Shown piece after piece: positions 34,354 through 45,550 of a stretch of DNA of 64,000 nt; position 1 is the first letter of the stretch, and every line of letters starts with the position of its first letter. Origin of the DNA: Xanthomonas fragariae (lineage in GTDB: Bacteria; Pseudomonadota; Gammaproteobacteria; Xanthomonadales; Xanthomonadaceae); the NCBI RefSeq assembly GCF_900183975.1, contig NZ_LT853882.1:3093501-3157500 (forward strand), in the 5' to 3' direction. The position numbers and the translations under genes are program-made. The notes beneath the pieces are model-generated. The model saw nothing but the letters and a program-made list of their open reading frames with translations, searched no databases and was not told the origin of the DNA.

Positions 34354-35721
34354 TTAACCGCGAGCGAGACCGCTGCGTGAGCCGCCCTTCAGGTTGGCCT
34401 TCTTCAGTAGGCTCTCATAACGATGCGACATCAGATGCGCCTGGATCTGCGCAATGAAGTCCATCACCACCACCACGGCGATCAACAGCGAAGTGCCCCC
34501 GAAATGGAACGAGGTGCCGAGCTGCGTGCGCATGATTTCCGGCAGCAAGCAGACAATTACCAAGTACAACGAACCGGCTGCGGTCAGACGCGTTAAGACA
34601 CCATCCACGTAATCCGCAGTCGCCTTACCGGGACGGATGCCCGGAATCAACGCACCGGACTTCTTGAGGTTGTCGGCAGTTTCCTGCGAGTTGAAAACAA
34701 GCGCGGTATAGAAGAACGCAAAACCAATGATGAGCGCCGCAAACACAAGCATGTGCACTGGTTCGCCTGGTCCAAGCGCATTGGCAATTCGCTGCAACCA
34801 CAAACCGACGCCACTGCCCGATGCTGCCTGACCCGACCACATCGACAACGTCGCCGGAAACGCCAGGATGCTGGACGCGAAGATGGGCGGAATCACGCCG
34901 GCCATATTGAGCTTCAGCGGCAGGAAGGAGGTCTGGTTCATGTACGCATTGCGACCGCCCTGGCGGCGCGCGTAGTTGACCGTGATGCGCCGCTGACCAC
35001 GTTCGACAAACACCACAAACAGCGTAAACGCTAGGATGGTGAGGACGATCAACAACAGCGAAATGAAGCTCAGATTGCCTTCGCGGAATGCTTCGACGGT
35101 CTGGATCGCTGCCGACGGAAGACCTGCCACGATGCCGGCGAAGATGATCAGCGAAACACCGTTACCGATGCCACGCTCGGTGACTTGCTCGCCAACCCAC
35201 ATCAGAAAGATGGTGCCGGCGGTCAATGCAATGACTGCAGTGAGTACAAAGCCCATACCCGGCGCGTACACCACCGGGGCGCCACCCGGCGCAGTCTGAT
35301 GCTGCAGCGCCATCGCAATACTGCCGCCCTGTACTACTGCCAGAAGCACCGCACCGATGCGCGAATATTGAGTGATCTTGCGCCGGCCGGATTCGCCTTC
35401 TTTCTGCATTGCCTTGAGGGCGGGAAAAATATGCGTAGCCAACTGGATCACGATCGATGCCGAGATATACGGCATGACGTTCAAAGCAAAAATGCTGAAA
35501 CGATGCAGGGCGCCGCCCGAGAACATGTTGAACATGTCCACAATGCCACCGCCCTGCGCCTGCATCAACGAAAGCATGGCATCGGGATTTACGCAGGGCA
35601 CCGGCACATAGCAGCCGATGCGATAAACGATCAATGCCCCGAGAACGAACAGTAGCCGCTGGCGAAGTTCTGTGAACTTGCCGAGCCCGCCACCGAGGTT
35701 ACCAATGCCAGCCTGCGCCAT
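34354..35721 (-). CDS. secY: Protein translocase subunit SecY
   Basis: 455 residues with ten membrane helices. Starts [20 protein letters not shown]. Typical parts: [20 protein letters not shown] with [36 protein letters not shown], and the cytosolic loop [20 protein letters not shown]. Central pore of the Sec channel with SecE and SecG. Last gene of the spc operon here. Confidence 0.98.
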   Translation of the reverse strand: MAQAGIGNLGGGLGKFTELRQRLLFVLGALIVYRIGCYVPVPCVNPDAMLSLMQAQGGGIVDMFNMFSGGALHRFSIFALNVMPYISASIVIQLATHIFPALKAMQKEGESGRRKITQYSRIGAVLLAVVQGGSIAMALQHQTAPGGAPVVYAPGMGFVLTAVIALTAGTIFLMWVGEQVTERGIGNGVSLIIFAGIVAGLPSAAIQTVEAFREGNLSFISLLLIVLTILAFTLFVVFVERGQRRITVNYARRQGGRNAYMNQTSFLPLKLNMAGVIPPIFASSILAFPATLSMWSGQAASGSGVGLWLQRIANALGPGEPVHMLVFAALIIGFAFFYTALVFNSQETADNLKKSGALIPGIRPGKATADYVDGVLTRLTAAGSLYLVIVCLLPEIMRTQLGTSFHFGGTSLLIAVVVVMDFIAQIQAHLMSHRYESLLKKANLKGGSRSGLARG

Positions 35722-35728
35722 CTGCCGA

Positions 35729-36172
35729 TTACTCCTCTACACTGCCGCCGGCAGCTTCAATTGCTGCCTTGGCGCCTGCGGTTGCAGCGACACCCTTCAG
35801 CACGAACCTCTTGCTCAGCTCGCCCTTTAGCACAATCTTCGCCTTCTTGGCGCGGCTTGGGACCAGATTGGCCGCACGCAGCGCCGCGAAGTCCACATCA
35901 CCTGCTTCCAGCTTATCCAGCTGGTAGGACAACACTTCTGCAGTATCGCGCGCCATCTTAGAGCGGAAACCGATCTTGGGAAGACGGCGCTGCATCGGGG
36001 TCTGGCCGCCTTCGAATCCGGCCTTGATCTTGCCGCCGCCCTTACGAGCGAACGAACCCTTGTGACCGCGACCAGCAGTCTTGCCGAGGCCGGAACCGAT
36101 ACCACGGCCGACGCGGATGCGCTCGGTACGGGCGCCATCGGCGGGCTTTAGGTCATTAAGACGCAGAGTCAT
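35729..36172 (-). CDS. rplO: 50S ribosomal protein L15
   Basis: 147 residues from ATG 36172 ([14 protein letters not shown]). The N-terminal Gly-rich extension [20 protein letters not shown] threads into 23S r[20 protein letters not shown] follows. Between rpmD and secY; the gap to secY is 7 nt. Confidence 0.98.
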   Translation of the reverse strand: MTLRLNDLKPADGARTERIRVGRGIGSGLGKTAGRGHKGSFARKGGGKIKAGFEGGQTPMQRRLPKIGFRSKMARDTAEVLSYQLDKLEAGDVDFAALRAANLVPSRAKKAKIVLKGELSKRFVLKGVAATAGAKAAIEAAGGSVEE

Positions 36173-36176
36173 TGGA

Positions 36177-36368
36177 TTACTCCTCAACCTTGACGAGGTA
36201 GTGAACCGTATTGATCAGGCCCCGCACCTGCGGGCTGTCCTTCAGTTCACGCACATCGTTGAGCTTATTCAGGCCCAACGCGCGCACCGACAGGCGATGA
36301 CGCGACTGGGTTCCACGCAGGCCACGCACCAGGCGCACCTTCACGGTCTTGTTGGGGTCCTTACCCAT
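36177..36368 (-). CDS. rpmD: 50S ribosomal protein L30
   Basis: 63 residues. Small alpha/beta protein with [20 protein letters not shown] and [20 protein letters not shown]. Its start overlaps the end of rpsE by 8 nt, indicating translational coupling. Four nucleotides before rplO. Confidence 0.97.
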   Translation of the reverse strand: MGKDPNKTVKVRLVRGLRGTQSRHRLSVRALGLNKLNDVRELKDSPQVRGLINTVHYLVKVEE

Positions 36369-36903
36369 GGTTGAGCTCCTCCACTTTCTTGCCGCGCTTG
36401 GCCGCGATGCGGGCCGGCGACTGCATTTCCGACAAACCCTTCAGGGTCGCACGGACCAGATTGATCGGGTTACGCGAACCGACAGCCTTGGCCAGCACGT
36501 TCTTGACGCCAACAGCTTCGAGCACTGCACGCATTGCGCCGCCGGCGATGACACCCGTACCTTCCGAAGCCGGCTGCATGTACACGCGTGCTGCGCCATG
36601 GCCAGACTTGACGGCATGCCACAAGGTGCCGTTATTTAGATCAACACTGACCAGGTTCTTGCGCGCCTGCTCCATCGACTTCTGGATGGCGATCGGCACT
36701 TCGCGCGCCTTGCCATAACCAAAACCAACCTTGCCCATACCATCACCGACTACGGTCAGTGAGGTGAAACCGAACTGGCGACCACCCTTGACCGTCTTGC
36801 TGACACGATTGACAGCGACCAGCTTTTCGATCATACCATCGTCGACTTTCTCTTCACGGTTACGGTCGCGATCACGACCCCGCGGTGCACGTTCTTCTGC
36901 CAT
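36361..36903 (-). CDS. rpsE: 30S ribosomal protein S5
   Basis: 180 residues. The double-stranded-RNA-binding fold shows [20 protein letters not shown] and [19 protein letters not shown]. The C-terminal part is [20 protein letters not shown]. Involved in decoding accuracy. The N-terminus is rich in Arg/Glu ([12 protein letters not shown]). Long 159-nt gap to rplR upstream. Confidence 0.98.
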   Translation of the reverse strand: MAEERAPRGRDRDRNREEKVDDGMIEKLVAVNRVSKTVKGGRQFGFTSLTVVGDGMGKVGFGYGKAREVPIAIQKSMEQARKNLVSVDLNNGTLWHAVKSGHGAARVYMQPASEGTGVIAGGAMRAVLEAVGVKNVLAKAVGSRNPINLVRATLKGLSEMQSPARIAAKRGKKVEELNHG

Positions 36904-37062
36904 CTTGATTCCTTGATTGATTAAGTATGTACGGCTCCGAGCCGCTTATGGTTGTGAAGTAAAACCTTGTTCCCGGCACCGCTGCAAAAGAACGGGACAG
37001 TCCGGCATCTCCCTGCCGGCGGTGAAGCGAATGTGGCCGATGACCATATTCACAGCAGTGCT

Positions 37063-37422
37063 TTAGAACTGCAGGCCGCCTTCGCGAGCTGCGTCGGCCA
37101 GCGCTTTGATGCGGCCGTGGTAGCGGTAACCAGAGCGGTCGAATGCGACCTTTTCGATTCCTGCAGCCTTGGCGCGCTCGGCAATCAGCTTGCCGACCTT
37201 GACGGCCGCATCACTGTTCTTTCCGTTCTTCAGGCCGTCCTTGACGTCAGCCTGCAAGGTGTTTGCTGCAGCGATCACCTTGGAACCGTCGGCAGTAAAG
37301 ACCTGCGCATACAGATGCTGACCGGAGCGCAGCACCGACAGACGGGCAGCACCCAACTCGCGAATGTGCGAGCGGGTGGACTTAGCACGGCGCAGACGGG
37401 CGATGTTCTTGTTGATGCTCAT
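37063..37422 (-). CDS. rplR: 50S ribosomal protein L18
   Basis: 119 residues from ATG 37422 ([20 protein letters not shown]). Contains [20 protein letters not shown] and the C-terminal [20 protein letters not shown]. Binds 5S rRNA with L5 and L25. spc operon, between rplF and rpsE. Confidence 0.98.
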   Translation of the reverse strand: MSINKNIARLRRAKSTRSHIRELGAARLSVLRSGQHLYAQVFTADGSKVIAAANTLQADVKDGLKNGKNSDAAVKVGKLIAERAKAAGIEKVAFDRSGYRYHGRIKALADAAREGGLQF

Positions 37423-37511
37423 GATATGTGTCCTACGAAGCTGAAGAAAAACAGGCATTTTGCATTCAAGAGTCCGGCCACAGATAGCAGGGCTCTCGCA
37501 AAAAAACTGCC

Positions 37512-38039
37512 TTAGGCCTTCTTGGCTTCCTTGCGAATGATGACTTCACCGGCGTACTTCACACCCTTGCCCTTATAGGGCTCCGGCGGACGGAAACCGC
37601 GAATCTTGGCGGCGACTTCGCCAACGCGCTGCTTGTCGGCGCCCTGGACCAGAATTTCGGTCTGGCTCGGAGTCGACAGCGTGATTCCCTCGGGCGCCAC
37701 AAACACCAGGGGATGCGAGAAACCGAGCGCCAGACTCAGATCCTTACCCTGCATGGCGGCACGATAACCGACGCCAACCAGCTCAAGCTTGCGCTCGAAG
37801 CCTTCGGACACACCCTTGACCATATTTGCCAGGATGGAGCGCACGGTGCCGGTAATGGCGATCTGCGACGGATCATTGGCAGACAGGGTGGCAACATCGC
37901 CATCGATGGCGATTTCCACGCCAGCCGGCTTATGCAGTGTCAGGGTGCCCCTTGGTCCCTTGACGCTGACCAGTTCGGGCTGGACATTGAGCTCAACACC
38001 CTTTGGGAGGGACACAGGCTTCTTGGCTACACGGGACAT
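37512..38039 (-). CDS. rplF: 50S ribosomal protein L6
   Basis: 175 residues from ATG 38039 ([19 protein letters not shown]). Two repeated domains. The C-terminal signature [20 protein letters not shown] is present. Located near the factor-binding site of the 50S subunit. Follows rpsH by 14 nt. Confidence 0.98.
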   Translation of the reverse strand: MSRVAKKPVSLPKGVELNVQPELVSVKGPRGTLTLHKPAGVEIAIDGDVATLSANDPSQIAITGTVRSILANMVKGVSEGFERKLELVGVGYRAAMQGKDLSLALGFSHPLVFVAPEGITLSTPSQTEILVQGADKQRVGEVAAKIRGFRPPEPYKGKGVKYAGEVIIRKEAKKA

Positions 38040-38053
38040 GTCGATTCCTTCCC

Positions 38054-38452
38054 TTATGCCACGAAGCACAGAACTTCACCACCAACGCCGGCTTCGCGAG
38101 CCTGCGCATCGGTCATGATGCCCTTCGACGTGGAGATGATGGCGATACCCAGGCCACCCAGGACCTTGGGCAGCTCGGTCTTGCCGCGGTACTGACGCAG
38201 ACCAGAGCGCGAGAAACGCTTCAAGGTCTCGATGACCGGACGGCCTTCGAAATACTTCAACACGATTTCTAGCTCCGACTTGTTGTTCTCGGTAGCTGTA
38301 ACGCGCAGGTCTGTGATGTAACCCTCATCCCGGAGGACGTTGGCGATCGCAACCTTGATCTTGGATGACGGCAATTTCACCGTCGGCTTACCAACCGCGG
38401 CCGCATTCTTGATGCGAACCAGCAAGTCGGCGATGGGATCAGTCATGCTCAT
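38054..38452 (-). CDS. rpsH: 30S ribosomal protein S8
   Basis: 132 residues from ATG 38452 ([20 protein letters not shown]). The C-terminal [20 protein letters not shown] with GGEVLCFVA is diagnostic. In E. coli S8 binds spc mRNA near rplE to repress the operon. Here an unusually long 206-nt gap with a hairpin separates it from rpsN. Confidence 0.98.
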   Translation of the reverse strand: MSMTDPIADLLVRIKNAAAVGKPTVKLPSSKIKVAIANVLRDEGYITDLRVTATENNKSELEIVLKYFEGRPVIETLKRFSRSGLRQYRGKTELPKVLGGLGIAIISTSKGIMTDAQAREAGVGGEVLCFVA

Positions 38453-38578
38453 GTAAGTACCTTTGAGTGCACCGATATCCGCTTTCGCGAAAATCTTGAT
38501 GTCTTCCTGGGGACGGGCCAAGACCCTTAACGTTGTGCCAAGCCCATACGGGTCAAGGCAGGAGCGGAAGTATAAGAC

Positions 38579-38610
38579 AAAAGAGTCCGACTTACGTCGG
38601 ACTCTTTTTT
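38579..38610 (-). terminator. Hairpin with U-rich tail between rpsN and rpsH
   Basis: Minus strand: AAAAAAGAGTCCGAC, loop GTAA, GTCGGACTC then TTTTGTCTT. An 11-12 bp perfect stem followed by seven T in nine positions, so it should terminate or attenuate. It lies inside the spc operon, 49 nt after the rpsN stop, where a terminator is unexpected. On the plus strand it is followed by six T. Confidence 0.65.
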
Positions 38611-38658
38611 GAACAGAACAAAACCTGTTCAAACCGGCCGCGACCGACCGGAATGCTT

Positions 38659-38964
38659 TTACCAGCTTGCCTTACGCAGGCCAGGAACGTCGCCGTTCAT
38701 CGTGGCTTTACGCAGCATATTGCGGCCCAGACCGAACTTGCGGTATACGCCGCGCGGACGACCGGACAGCTCGCAACGGTTGCGGTGGCGGCTCGGCGAC
38801 GAATCGCGGGGCAGCTTCTGCAACTTGTTCGAAGCATCCATCTTCTCTTCGTAAGACGCATCCTGACTGGAGAGGATCTTCTTAAGCGCATCACGCTTGC
38901 CAGCGAATTTCTTCGCCAGCTTTGCACGCTTGATGTCGCGGTGGATCATCGAAGTCTTTGCCAT
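38659..38964 (-). CDS. rpsN: 30S ribosomal protein S14 (zinc-independent long form)
   Basis: 101 residues. Long form without the zinc C-x-x-C pairs; only one Cys in [20 protein letters not shown]. Starts [20 protein letters not shown] and ends VPGLRKASW. Head of the 30S subunit. Between rplE (18 nt) and the long gap before rpsH. Confidence 0.98.
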   Translation of the reverse strand: MAKTSMIHRDIKRAKLAKKFAGKRDALKKILSSQDASYEEKMDASNKLQKLPRDSSPSRHRNRCELSGRPRGVYRKFGLGRNMLRKATMNGDVPGLRKASW

Positions 38965-38982
38965 TTTGGGTTTCCTCGAAAG

Positions 38983-39525
38983 TCAGTTACGGAACGGGAA
39001 CTTGAACGCTGCCAGCAGCGCCTTCGCTTCCGCATCCGTCTTGGCCGTGGTGGTGATGGCGATATCCATACCGCGAATCGCGTCGACAGCGTCGAAGTCG
39101 ATTTCCGGGAAGATGATCTGTTCCTTCACACCCATGTTGAAGTTGCCACGACCGTCAAAGGAACGAGAGGGAACACCACGGAAGTCGCGCACGCGCGGCA
39201 ACGATACGTTGATCAGGCGATCCAGAAACTCGTACATCTTGGCGCGACGCAACGTAGTCTTGCAGCCGATCGGCCAACCGTCACGAATCTTGAAGGATGC
39301 GACCGAAACGCGCGACTTAGTGACCACCGGCTTTTGACCGGAGATCTTGGACATGTCGGCGACCGCATTTTCCAGAATCTTCTTGTTGGTAGCCGCTTCG
39401 CCCACGCCCATGTTGAGCGTGACCTTGACCAGCTTCGGCACTTCCATCGGATTAGTGTAGCCGAATTCCTTCATCAGGGCTGGCACCACGTTTTCCTTGT
39501 AAAACTTTTCGAGACGAGTGTTCAT
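38983..39525 (-). CDS. rplE: 50S ribosomal protein L5
   Basis: 180 residues. Seen: [40 protein letters not shown] and [20 protein letters not shown]. Binds 5S rRNA and contacts the P-site tRNA. Eleven nucleotides after rplX. Confidence 0.98.
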   Translation of the reverse strand: MNTRLEKFYKENVVPALMKEFGYTNPMEVPKLVKVTLNMGVGEAATNKKILENAVADMSKISGQKPVVTKSRVSVASFKIRDGWPIGCKTTLRRAKMYEFLDRLINVSLPRVRDFRGVPSRSFDGRGNFNMGVKEQIIFPEIDFDAVDAIRGMDIAITTTAKTDAEAKALLAAFKFPFRN

Positions 39526-39536
39526 GATCTCATTCC

Positions 39537-39854
39537 TCAGGCGTCGAGCGCCTCACCGCTGGAGCGGAACACACGCAATTTGCGTCCATCCTCCAGCACC
39601 TTGAAGCCAACGCGCTCGCCCTTGCCCGTTGCCGGGTTGACGATATTGACGTTGGAGATATGAATCGACGCTTCACGCTCGACCAAGCCGCCAGCGACAC
39701 CTGCTTGCGGGTTCGGCTTGGTATGGCGCTTGATAACGTTGGCGTTGGAAACGATTACGCGATCGCTCTCCACACGCACAACTTCACCCTGCTTACCCTT
39801 GTCCTTGCCGGTATTGATGACGACCTGGTCGCCTTTCTTGATACGGTTAGCCAT
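39537..39854 (-). CDS. rplX: 50S ribosomal protein L24
   Basis: 105 residues. KOW motif in [20 protein letters not shown], followed by [20 protein letters not shown]. Assembly initiator protein of the 50S subunit near the exit tunnel. Fifteen nucleotides after rplN. Confidence 0.98.
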   Translation of the reverse strand: MANRIKKGDQVVINTGKDKGKQGEVVRVESDRVIVSNANVIKRHTKPNPQAGVAGGLVEREASIHISNVNIVNPATGKGERVGFKVLEDGRKLRVFRSSGEALDA

Positions 39855-39869
39855 GTGTATGTTCTCCGC

Positions 39870-40238
39870 TCACAGTACTTCGGGAGCGAGCGAGACGATC
39901 TTCATGAACTTCTCGGAACGCAGCTCGCGTGTCACCGGCCCGAAGATGCGGGTCCCGATCGGCTCCTGCTTATTGTTCAACAGCACAGCGGCGTTGCCAT
40001 CGAAGCGGATCAGCGAACCGTCGGGACGGCGCACACCCTTGCGGGTACGCACCACGACGGCGTCGTAGACTTCGCCTTTCTTGACCTTGCCACGTGGAAT
40101 GGCGTCCTTGACTGTCACCTTGATGATGTCACCAATGCGTGCGTAACGGCGCTTGGAACCGCCCAGCACCTTGATGCACATTACTTCCTTGGCACCCGAG
40201 TTGTCGGCGACATCGAGGTAGCTCTGCATCTGGATCAT
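39870..40238 (-). CDS. rplN: 50S ribosomal protein L14
   Basis: 122 residues. Seen: [40 protein letters not shown], and [12 protein letters not shown] at the end. Contacts L19 and the small subunit. By the E. coli scheme it is the first gene of the spc operon, but only 14 nt separate it from rpsQ and I see no promoter between them, so S10 and spc are probably one transcript here. Confidence 0.98.
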   Translation of the reverse strand: MIQMQSYLDVADNSGAKEVMCIKVLGGSKRRYARIGDIIKVTVKDAIPRGKVKKGEVYDAVVVRTRKGVRRPDGSLIRFDGNAAVLLNNKQEPIGTRIFGPVTRELRSEKFMKIVSLAPEVL

Positions 40239-40252
40239 GATTCAGATCTCCC

Positions 40253-40522
40253 TTATTCGGCCGAACGGGCGACGATTTCGACCACCCGCCAGTTCTTGGT
40301 CTTGGACACTGGAGCAATCTCGGTCACACGCACCACATCACCTTCGTTACAGGCATTGTCGGCGTCATGTGCGTGCAGCTTGGTCGAGCGTTCAATGTAC
40401 TTGCCGTACAGAGGATGCTTGACTTGGCGCTCCACCAACACTGTGACAGTTTTGTCCATTTTGTTGCTGACAACACGGCCTTCGACCGTGCGCACCGTTT
40501 GCTTTTCGTTGTTGTCGCTCAT
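40253..40522 (-). CDS. rpsQ: 30S ribosomal protein S17
   Basis: 89 residues. OB-fold protein with [40 protein letters not shown], and [20 protein letters not shown]. Primary 16S rRNA binder. Eleven nucleotides after rpmC. Confidence 0.98.
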   Translation of the reverse strand: MSDNNEKQTVRTVEGRVVSNKMDKTVTVLVERQVKHPLYGKYIERSTKLHAHDADNACNEGDVVRVTEIAPVSKTKNWRVVEIVARSAE

Positions 40523-40533
40523 CGCGGCCGTCC

Positions 40534-40719
40534 TTACTTGGTGCTGCCGAGCAGGTGCTTGACGCGAGCAATCTCGCGGCGCACCCGGCGGGTTTCGTGG
40601 GTCTTCGGCAGCTGGCCTGTGACCTGCTGCATACGGAGCGAGAATTGCTCCTTACGCAGATCGGTCAGGTGGACCTTCAATTCGTCAGACGACTTCTCGC
40701 GGAGTTGTTTGATATCCAT
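40534..40719 (-). CDS. rpmC: 50S ribosomal protein L29
   Basis: 61 residues, two helices: [20 protein letters not shown] and [20 protein letters not shown]. Near the exit tunnel. Its start codon overlaps the stop of rplP by one base (TGATG), implying translational coupling. Confidence 0.97.
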   Translation of the reverse strand: MDIKQLREKSSDELKVHLTDLRKEQFSLRMQQVTGQLPKTHETRRVRREIARVKHLLGSTK

Positions 40720-41132
40720 CAGCGCACCGTCCTGGTCACGAAAGTGGTGGTCACCGACAATTTCGCAGCGGCAAGGCGGAACGCCTCACGTGCGATATCT
40801 TCGGGAATACCCTCGATTTCATAGATCATGCGGCCCGGCTGAATCTGCGCGACCCAGTACTCCACATTGCCCTTACCGGAGCCCATACGGACTTCGATCG
40901 GCTTCTTGGTGATCGGCTTGTCGGGGAACACACGGATATACATCTTGCCGCCCTTCTTGACGTGGCGGCTGATCGTGCGGCGTGCTGCTTCAATCTGACG
41001 CGCGGTCAGCTGACCATGCGCGGTTGCCTTGAGGCCGTACTCGCCGAAGCTGACGGCGTTTCCGCTCCATGCCAGGCCGTCGTTACGACCCTTGTGCATT
41101 TTGCGATATTTGGTTCGCTTGGGTTGCAACAT
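40719..41132 (-). CDS. rplP: 50S ribosomal protein L16
   Basis: 137 residues. [20 protein letters not shown] at the start, then [20 protein letters not shown] and [20 protein letters not shown]. Binds tRNA at the A site. Between rpsC (5 nt) and rpmC. Confidence 0.98.
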   Translation of the reverse strand: MLQPKRTKYRKMHKGRNDGLAWSGNAVSFGEYGLKATAHGQLTARQIEAARRTISRHVKKGGKMYIRVFPDKPITKKPIEVRMGSGKGNVEYWVAQIQPGRMIYEIEGIPEDIAREAFRLAAAKLSVTTTFVTRTVR

Positions 41133-41137
41133 TGCCG

Positions 41138-41872
41138 TTACCTCGCTTCACGAGCCGGGCGCGAAGGACGGTCACCACGGTCGCCGCGATCATTACGATC
41201 GTTGCGCGGGCTGTCGTCCTGCTTCTCCTGGCCAACCTGGGAGAAGTCGAAGACCTCACCCTTATAGATCCAGACCTTGATGCCGATGATGCCGTACGTC
41301 GTGGACGCCTCGGCAAAACCGTAATCGATGTCGGCACGTAGCGTGTGCAGCGGCACGCGACCTTCGCGGTACCATTCCGAACGGGCGATTTCCGCACCAT
41401 TGAGGCGGCCAGCCACATTGACCTTGATACCCAGTGCACTCAGGCGCATCGCATTACCGACCGAGCGCTTCATTGCGCGGCGGAACATGATGCGACGCTC
41501 AAGCTGCTGCGCGATCGACTCAGCGACCAGCTGCGAATCTAGCTCCGGCTTGCGCACTTCGGCGACGTTGATGTGCGCAGGAACGCCCATCAATTCGCTC
41601 ACTTCCTTGCGCAGTTTTTCGATGTCCTCACCACGCTTGCCGATCACCACTCCCGGTCGGGCAGTGTGAATCGTCACGCGGGCGGTTTTGGCAGGTCGCT
41701 CGATCAAGATCTTGCTGATACCTGCCTGCGCGAGCTTCTTGCGCAGCATTTCACGCACTTTCAGGTCGGCTGCGAGATAACCGGCAAAGTCTGCCTTACT
41801 TGCGTACCACTTGGAATTCCAGTCTTTGGCGATGCCAAGACGGATTCCAGTCGGATGAACTTTATGACCCAT
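41138..41872 (-). CDS. rpsC: 30S ribosomal protein S3
   Basis: 244 residues. KH domain with [21 protein letters not shown]-terminal domain with [20 protein letters not shown]. The tail after residue 215 is rich in Arg/Asp/Asn ([20 protein letters not shown]), longer than in E. coli, as is usual in xanthomonads. mRNA entry site, helicase function with S4 and S5. Confidence 0.98.
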   Translation of the reverse strand: MGHKVHPTGIRLGIAKDWNSKWYASKADFAGYLAADLKVREMLRKKLAQAGISKILIERPAKTARVTIHTARPGVVIGKRGEDIEKLRKEVSELMGVPAHINVAEVRKPELDSQLVAESIAQQLERRIMFRRAMKRSVGNAMRLSALGIKVNVAGRLNGAEIARSEWYREGRVPLHTLRADIDYGFAEASTTYGIIGIKVWIYKGEVFDFSQVGQEKQDDSPRNDRNDRGDRGDRPSRPAREAR

Positions 41873-41889
41873 GGTCTTTTCCTTTCCGC

Positions 41890-42225
41890 TTACTTGGCGG
41901 CGCCAACAATCACAGTGATGTGACTGGTGCGCTTGAGGATGCGGGTACCGCGGCCTTTCGCGCGCGCCATGAAACGCTTCAGAGACGGACCTTCATCAAC
42001 CATGATGGTCTTGACCTTCAGCTCGTCGACATCCGCGCCCTGATTGTTCTCGGCATTGGCAATAGCCGACTCCACAACCTTTTTGATCAGGTGTGCAGCC
42101 TTCTTATCCGAGAACTTCAGCAGATTCACCGCACGTTCGGCGGACAGTCCACGCACCTGATCAGCGACCAGGCGGGCCTTCTGCGGGGAGATGCGCGCAG
42201 TGCGCAGGATTGCTTTCGCTTCCAT
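41890..42225 (-). CDS. rplV: 50S ribosomal protein L22
   Basis: 111 residues from ATG 42225 ([20 protein letters not shown]). An ATG two codons upstream (42231) lies only a few bases from AAGGGA, too near; that Shine-Dalgarno fits 42225. The long beta-hairpin [20 protein letters not shown] lines the exit tunnel and can be involved in macrolide response. Confidence 0.97.
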   Translation of the reverse strand: MEAKAILRTARISPQKARLVADQVRGLSAERAVNLLKFSDKKAAHLIKKVVESAIANAENNQGADVDELKVKTIMVDEGPSLKRFMARAKGRGTRILKRTSHITVIVGAAK

Positions 42226-42237
42226 CGTCATTTTCCC

Positions 42238-42507
42238 TTACCTGCTCGACTTCTTGTCGCCAGCGTGACCTTTGAAGGTCCGGGGAATGGCGAATTCGCC
42301 GAACTTGTGACCGACCATATTCTCGTTGACGAGCACCGGAATGTGGTTCTTGCCGTTATGCACGGCGATGGTGAGGCCCACCATTTGCGGCATAATCATC
42401 GAACGGCGCGACCAAGTCTTGATCGGCTTCTTGCCACCCGCAGCGGACTCCACCTTTTTTGCAAGATGGTGATCGACGAACGGGCCCTTTTTGAGTGAAC
42501 GTGGCAT
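42238..42507 (-). CDS. rpsS: 30S ribosomal protein S19
   Basis: 89 residues. [40 protein letters not shown] and [20 protein letters not shown] are all typical. Head of the 30S, next to S13. Six nucleotides after rplB. Confidence 0.98.
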   Translation of the reverse strand: MPRSLKKGPFVDHHLAKKVESAAGGKKPIKTWSRRSMIMPQMVGLTIAVHNGKNHIPVLVNENMVGHKFGEFAIPRTFKGHAGDKKSSR

Positions 42508-42513
42508 GGTCGA

Positions 42514-43341
42514 TTAGCCTCTACGGTCGCGGACGATGAATTGCTGGGTGCGTTTGTTTTTGCGCGTCTTGTAACCCTTGGTCGGAACACCCCACGGGGT
42601 GACCGGATGCGGATTACCCTGGCCAGCCTTGGCCTCACCGCCACCGTGCGGGTGATCGACCGGGTTCATGGCCGCACCGCGAACGGTCGGACGAACCCCG
42701 CGCCAACGCTTGGCGCCAGCCTTGCCGAGCTTCTCGAGGTTGTGCTCGTCGTTGCCGACTTCGCCAATGGTGGCGCGGCACTCGACCGGCACCTTGCGCA
42801 TCTCGCCCGAGCGCAGACGCAGAGTGGCATAGATGCCTTCGCGAGCGACCAGCTGGACGGCTGCACCGGCAGCACGTGCGATCTGGGCGCCCTTACCCGG
42901 CTTCAGCTCGATACAGTGGACCGTCGTACCGACCGGGATATTGCGCAGCGGCAGCGTGTTGCCGGTCTTGATCGGTGCGTTGGCACCGGCAATGACTTGG
43001 TCGCCTGCCTTCAGTCCCTTGGGGGCGATGATGTAGCGACGCTCGCCGTCGACGTAACACAGCAGGGCGATATGAGCGGTGCGGTTCGGATCGTATTCGA
43101 TCCGCTCTACACGAGCCGGAATGCCTTCCTTGTCGCGCTTGACGTCAATGATGCGGAAGTGCTGCTTGTGGCCACCACCGACGTGACGCACAGTGATGCG
43201 GCCATGGTGGTTACGACCACCGGACTTGCTCTGCGAATCGAGCAGCGCCGCGTGCGGTGCGCCCTTGTGCAGATCGGGAGTAACCACGCGCACGGCGGAA
43301 CGACGGCCGGGAGAGGTGGGTTTGAACTTCATCAATGGCAT
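42514..43341 (-). CDS. rplB: 50S ribosomal protein L2
   Basis: 275 residues. Seen: [20 protein letters not shown], the His-containing loop [20 protein letters not shown] near the peptidyl-transferase centre, and [20 protein letters not shown] at the end. Needed for subunit joining and peptidyl transfer. Confidence 0.98.
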   Translation of the reverse strand: MPLMKFKPTSPGRRSAVRVVTPDLHKGAPHAALLDSQSKSGGRNHHGRITVRHVGGGHKQHFRIIDVKRDKEGIPARVERIEYDPNRTAHIALLCYVDGERRYIIAPKGLKAGDQVIAGANAPIKTGNTLPLRNIPVGTTVHCIELKPGKGAQIARAAGAAVQLVAREGIYATLRLRSGEMRKVPVECRATIGEVGNDEHNLEKLGKAGAKRWRGVRPTVRGAAMNPVDHPHGGGEAKAGQGNPHPVTPWGVPTKGYKTRKNKRTQQFIVRDRRG

Positions 43342-43351
43342 GGGATGGACC

Positions 43352-43651
43352 TCAGGCCTTGGCCGTTACGTCGATGGACTGACCATCAACCAGGCGGACG
43401 TACGCCTTGCGCCAATTGCCGCGACTGCCAGCACGATTACGGAAGGACTTGCTCTTGCCCTTGACGTTGACCACATTGACTGCTTTGACCTTGACGTCGA
43501 ACAACTGCTCAACCGCGGCTTTTACGTCGGCCTTGGTGGCTTCGTTCGAAACTTCGAAGACATACTGGTTGGATATTTCCTGCAAGCGCGCGGTCTTTTC
43601 TGAGACTCGCGGAGCACGCAGCACGCTGAAGATTTTTTCGTTGCTGCTCAT
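43352..43651 (-). CDS. rplW: 50S ribosomal protein L23
   Basis: 99 residues from ATG 43651 ([20 protein letters not shown]). This start overlaps the rplD stop as ATGA, which supports it over the in-frame ATG three codons upstream. Contains [20 protein letters not shown]. Dock for trigger factor and SRP at the exit tunnel. Confidence 0.97.
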
Positions 43652-44253
43652 GCCAGCCACTCCTCGACCTTCTTGACCGCATCGGCGGTGATCACGACCG
43701 TGTCGGCCCCGACCAAAGCGACCGGATCCAGCCCCTGCACATCACGCAACTGCACATACGGCAGATTGCGAGCGGACAGATACAGGTGCTCTGAGGCTTC
43801 TTCGGTGACGATCAGCGGGCGCTTGCCCACATCAAGTCCCTTTAGCTTCTCGATCAACCCCTGGGTCTTGGTGGTTTCAACGTCGAACGCATCGACAATC
43901 ATGAGGCGACCCTGGCGGTTGAGCTCAGAGAAGATCGCACAGATAGCCGCACGGTACATCTTGCGGTTGACTTTCTGCTCGAAGCTACGCGGCTTGGCCG
44001 CGAAGGTAACACCGCCGCCGACGAAAATCGGAGCCGTCAGCGCGCCATGACGCGCACCTCCGCCCTTTTGCTTCTTCGACTTCTTGGTCGTGCCCGCAAC
44101 TTCAGAACGCGTCTTCTGAGCCTTGGTACCAGCGCGACCGGCGTTGCGATAAGCGACGACGACCTGGTGAACAAGATCTTCGCTGAATTCGCGACCGAAC
44201 ACGGCATCGGAGACCGAGACCTTACTATTACTACCCGTGATAACGAGTTCCAT
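43648..44253 (-). CDS. rplD: 50S ribosomal protein L4
   Basis: 201 residues from ATG 44253 ([20 protein letters not shown]). Extended loop [20 protein letters not shown] with [20 protein letters not shown] lines the tunnel. In E. coli L4 also represses the S10 operon by binding its leader and stimulating NusA-dependent termination; whether this holds here is unknown. Confidence 0.97.
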
Positions 44254-44265
44254 CGTCATCTCTCC

Positions 44266-44916
44266 TTATGCCTTGCTCGCCGGACGGACGATCACGTCGC
44301 CACCAGCTGCGCCAGGCACGGCACCGCGGATAGCAATCAAACCACGCTCAACGTCGACCTTGACCACTTCCAGATTCTGAGTGCTTTGCTGCACGGCGCC
44401 CATGTGGCCCGACATCTTCTTACCCGGGAAAACGCGCCCCGGGGTTTGGCGCTGACCCAACGAACCCGGCGCGCGATGCGACAGCGAGTTACCGTGAGTT
44501 GCATCGCCCATACGGAAGTTGTAGCGCTTGATGGTGCCCTGGAAACCCTTACCCTTGGTGACGCCCTGGACGTCGACCTTCTGGCCGACCTCGAAGATGT
44601 CCGCCTTGATTTCGCCGCCTACGGCGAAGTCGCCGAGCTGCGCATCTTCAACACGGAATTCCCAAAGGCCGCGACCTGCTTCCACCTTTGCCTTGGAGAA
44701 GTGACCTGCAGCCGGCTTGTTGACCAGCGCGGCACGACGGGCGCCAACGGTAATCTGCACTGCGCTGTAGCCATCGACTTCGACGGTCTTGATCTGCGCG
44801 ATGCGGTTCGGAGTTGCTTCGATCAGCGTGACCGGTACCGAGCGGCCATCTTCAGTGAAGACGCGGCTCATACCGGCCTTACGGCCCACGAAGCCCAACG
44901 AATATTTCTTCGTCAT
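44266..44916 (-). CDS. rplC: 50S ribosomal protein L3
   Basis: 216 residues. Starts [20 protein letters not shown]. The loop [20 protein letters not shown] with [20 protein letters not shown] reaches the peptidyl-transferase centre. The Gln in [11 protein letters not shown] is the residue methylated by PrmB in other species. Eleven nucleotides after rpsJ. Confidence 0.98.
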   Translation of the reverse strand: MTKKYSLGFVGRKAGMSRVFTEDGRSVPVTLIEATPNRIAQIKTVEVDGYSAVQITVGARRAALVNKPAAGHFSKAKVEAGRGLWEFRVEDAQLGDFAVGGEIKADIFEVGQKVDVQGVTKGKGFQGTIKRYNFRMGDATHGNSLSHRAPGSLGQRQTPGRVFPGKKMSGHMGAVQQSTQNLEVVKVDVERGLIAIRGAVPGAAGGDVIVRPASKA

Positions 44917-44927
44917 GGTCGTAGTCC

Positions 44928-45239
44928 TCAGGTCAGCTTGATCTGGACGTCGACACCAGCCGCGAGCTCGAGCTTCATCAGCGCGTCCACGGTCTTGTCG
45001 TTGGGGTCGACGATATCGAGCACACGCTTGAACGTGCGGGTTTCGTATTGGTCACGAGCATCCTTGTCGGCATGCGGGGATACGAGGATGGTGTAACGTT
45101 CGATCTTGGTCGGCAGCGGGATCGGGCCACGCACTTGCGCGCCGGTCCGCTTAGCCGTTTCGACGATCTCGCTGGCCGAACGGTCGATCAAACGATGATC
45201 GTACGCCTTCAACCGAATCCGGATCTTTTGTTCCGACAT
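44928..45239 (-). CDS. rpsJ: 30S ribosomal protein S10 (NusE)
   Basis: 103 residues from ATG 45239 ([20 protein letters not shown]). Contains [20 protein letters not shown] and [20 protein letters not shown]. Head of the 30S subunit; as NusE it also binds NusB and NusG for antitermination. First gene of the S10 operon, with two promoters and a leader of about 155 nt. Confidence 0.98.
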   Translation of the reverse strand: MSEQKIRIRLKAYDHRLIDRSASEIVETAKRTGAQVRGPIPLPTKIERYTILVSPHADKDARDQYETRTFKRVLDIVDPNDKTVDALMKLELAAGVDVQIKLT

Positions 45240-45367
45240 GACGGAAGCTTCCTTCGTTAAAAGAGCGACGGGCAAGGCCTCTGGGATACCTGCCCCTATA
45301 TTCCTGACGTTGATGAAGTCGTCGTGCGTCCTGTCGACGAGGGCGTTTCCTCCGCCCAAAAACTGGG

Positions 45368-45392
45368 GCAGACCGGTAAACCGGCCTGCCCA
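45368..45392 (-). promoter_or_regulatory. Leader hairpin of the S10 operon
   Basis: Minus strand GGGCAGGCCGG, loop TTTA, CCGGTCTGCCCC, then CAGTTTTT. It begins about 10 nt after the expected P1 start site. A stem of about ten pairs followed by five T. It could be a regulatory attenuator analogous to the L4-responsive leader of E. coli, though sequence homology is not visible. Confidence 0.55.
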
Positions 45393-45400
45393 GACGGGAA

Positions 45401-45429
45401 ATTATAGTGCGCAACAAGAGCACCGTCAA
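45401..45429 (-). promoter_or_regulatory. S10 operon promoter P1
   Basis: -35 TTGACG (45424-45429), 17-nt spacer, perfect -10 TATAAT (45401-45406), minus strand. Five of six and six of six matches to sigma-70 consensus. The start site would be near 45394, leaving a leader of about 155 nt to rpsJ. Confidence 0.85.
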
Positions 45430-45550
45430 CAACATGTGAATTGCTGAACACTCTATGCAACGCGACCTTCCCGGTCCGGCGAACACGAGCGGCGTCCTGC
45501 CGTTCTTTTCGCTGTAACTCAGGGCCCTACCCAGGGACACCGAGCCGCGC

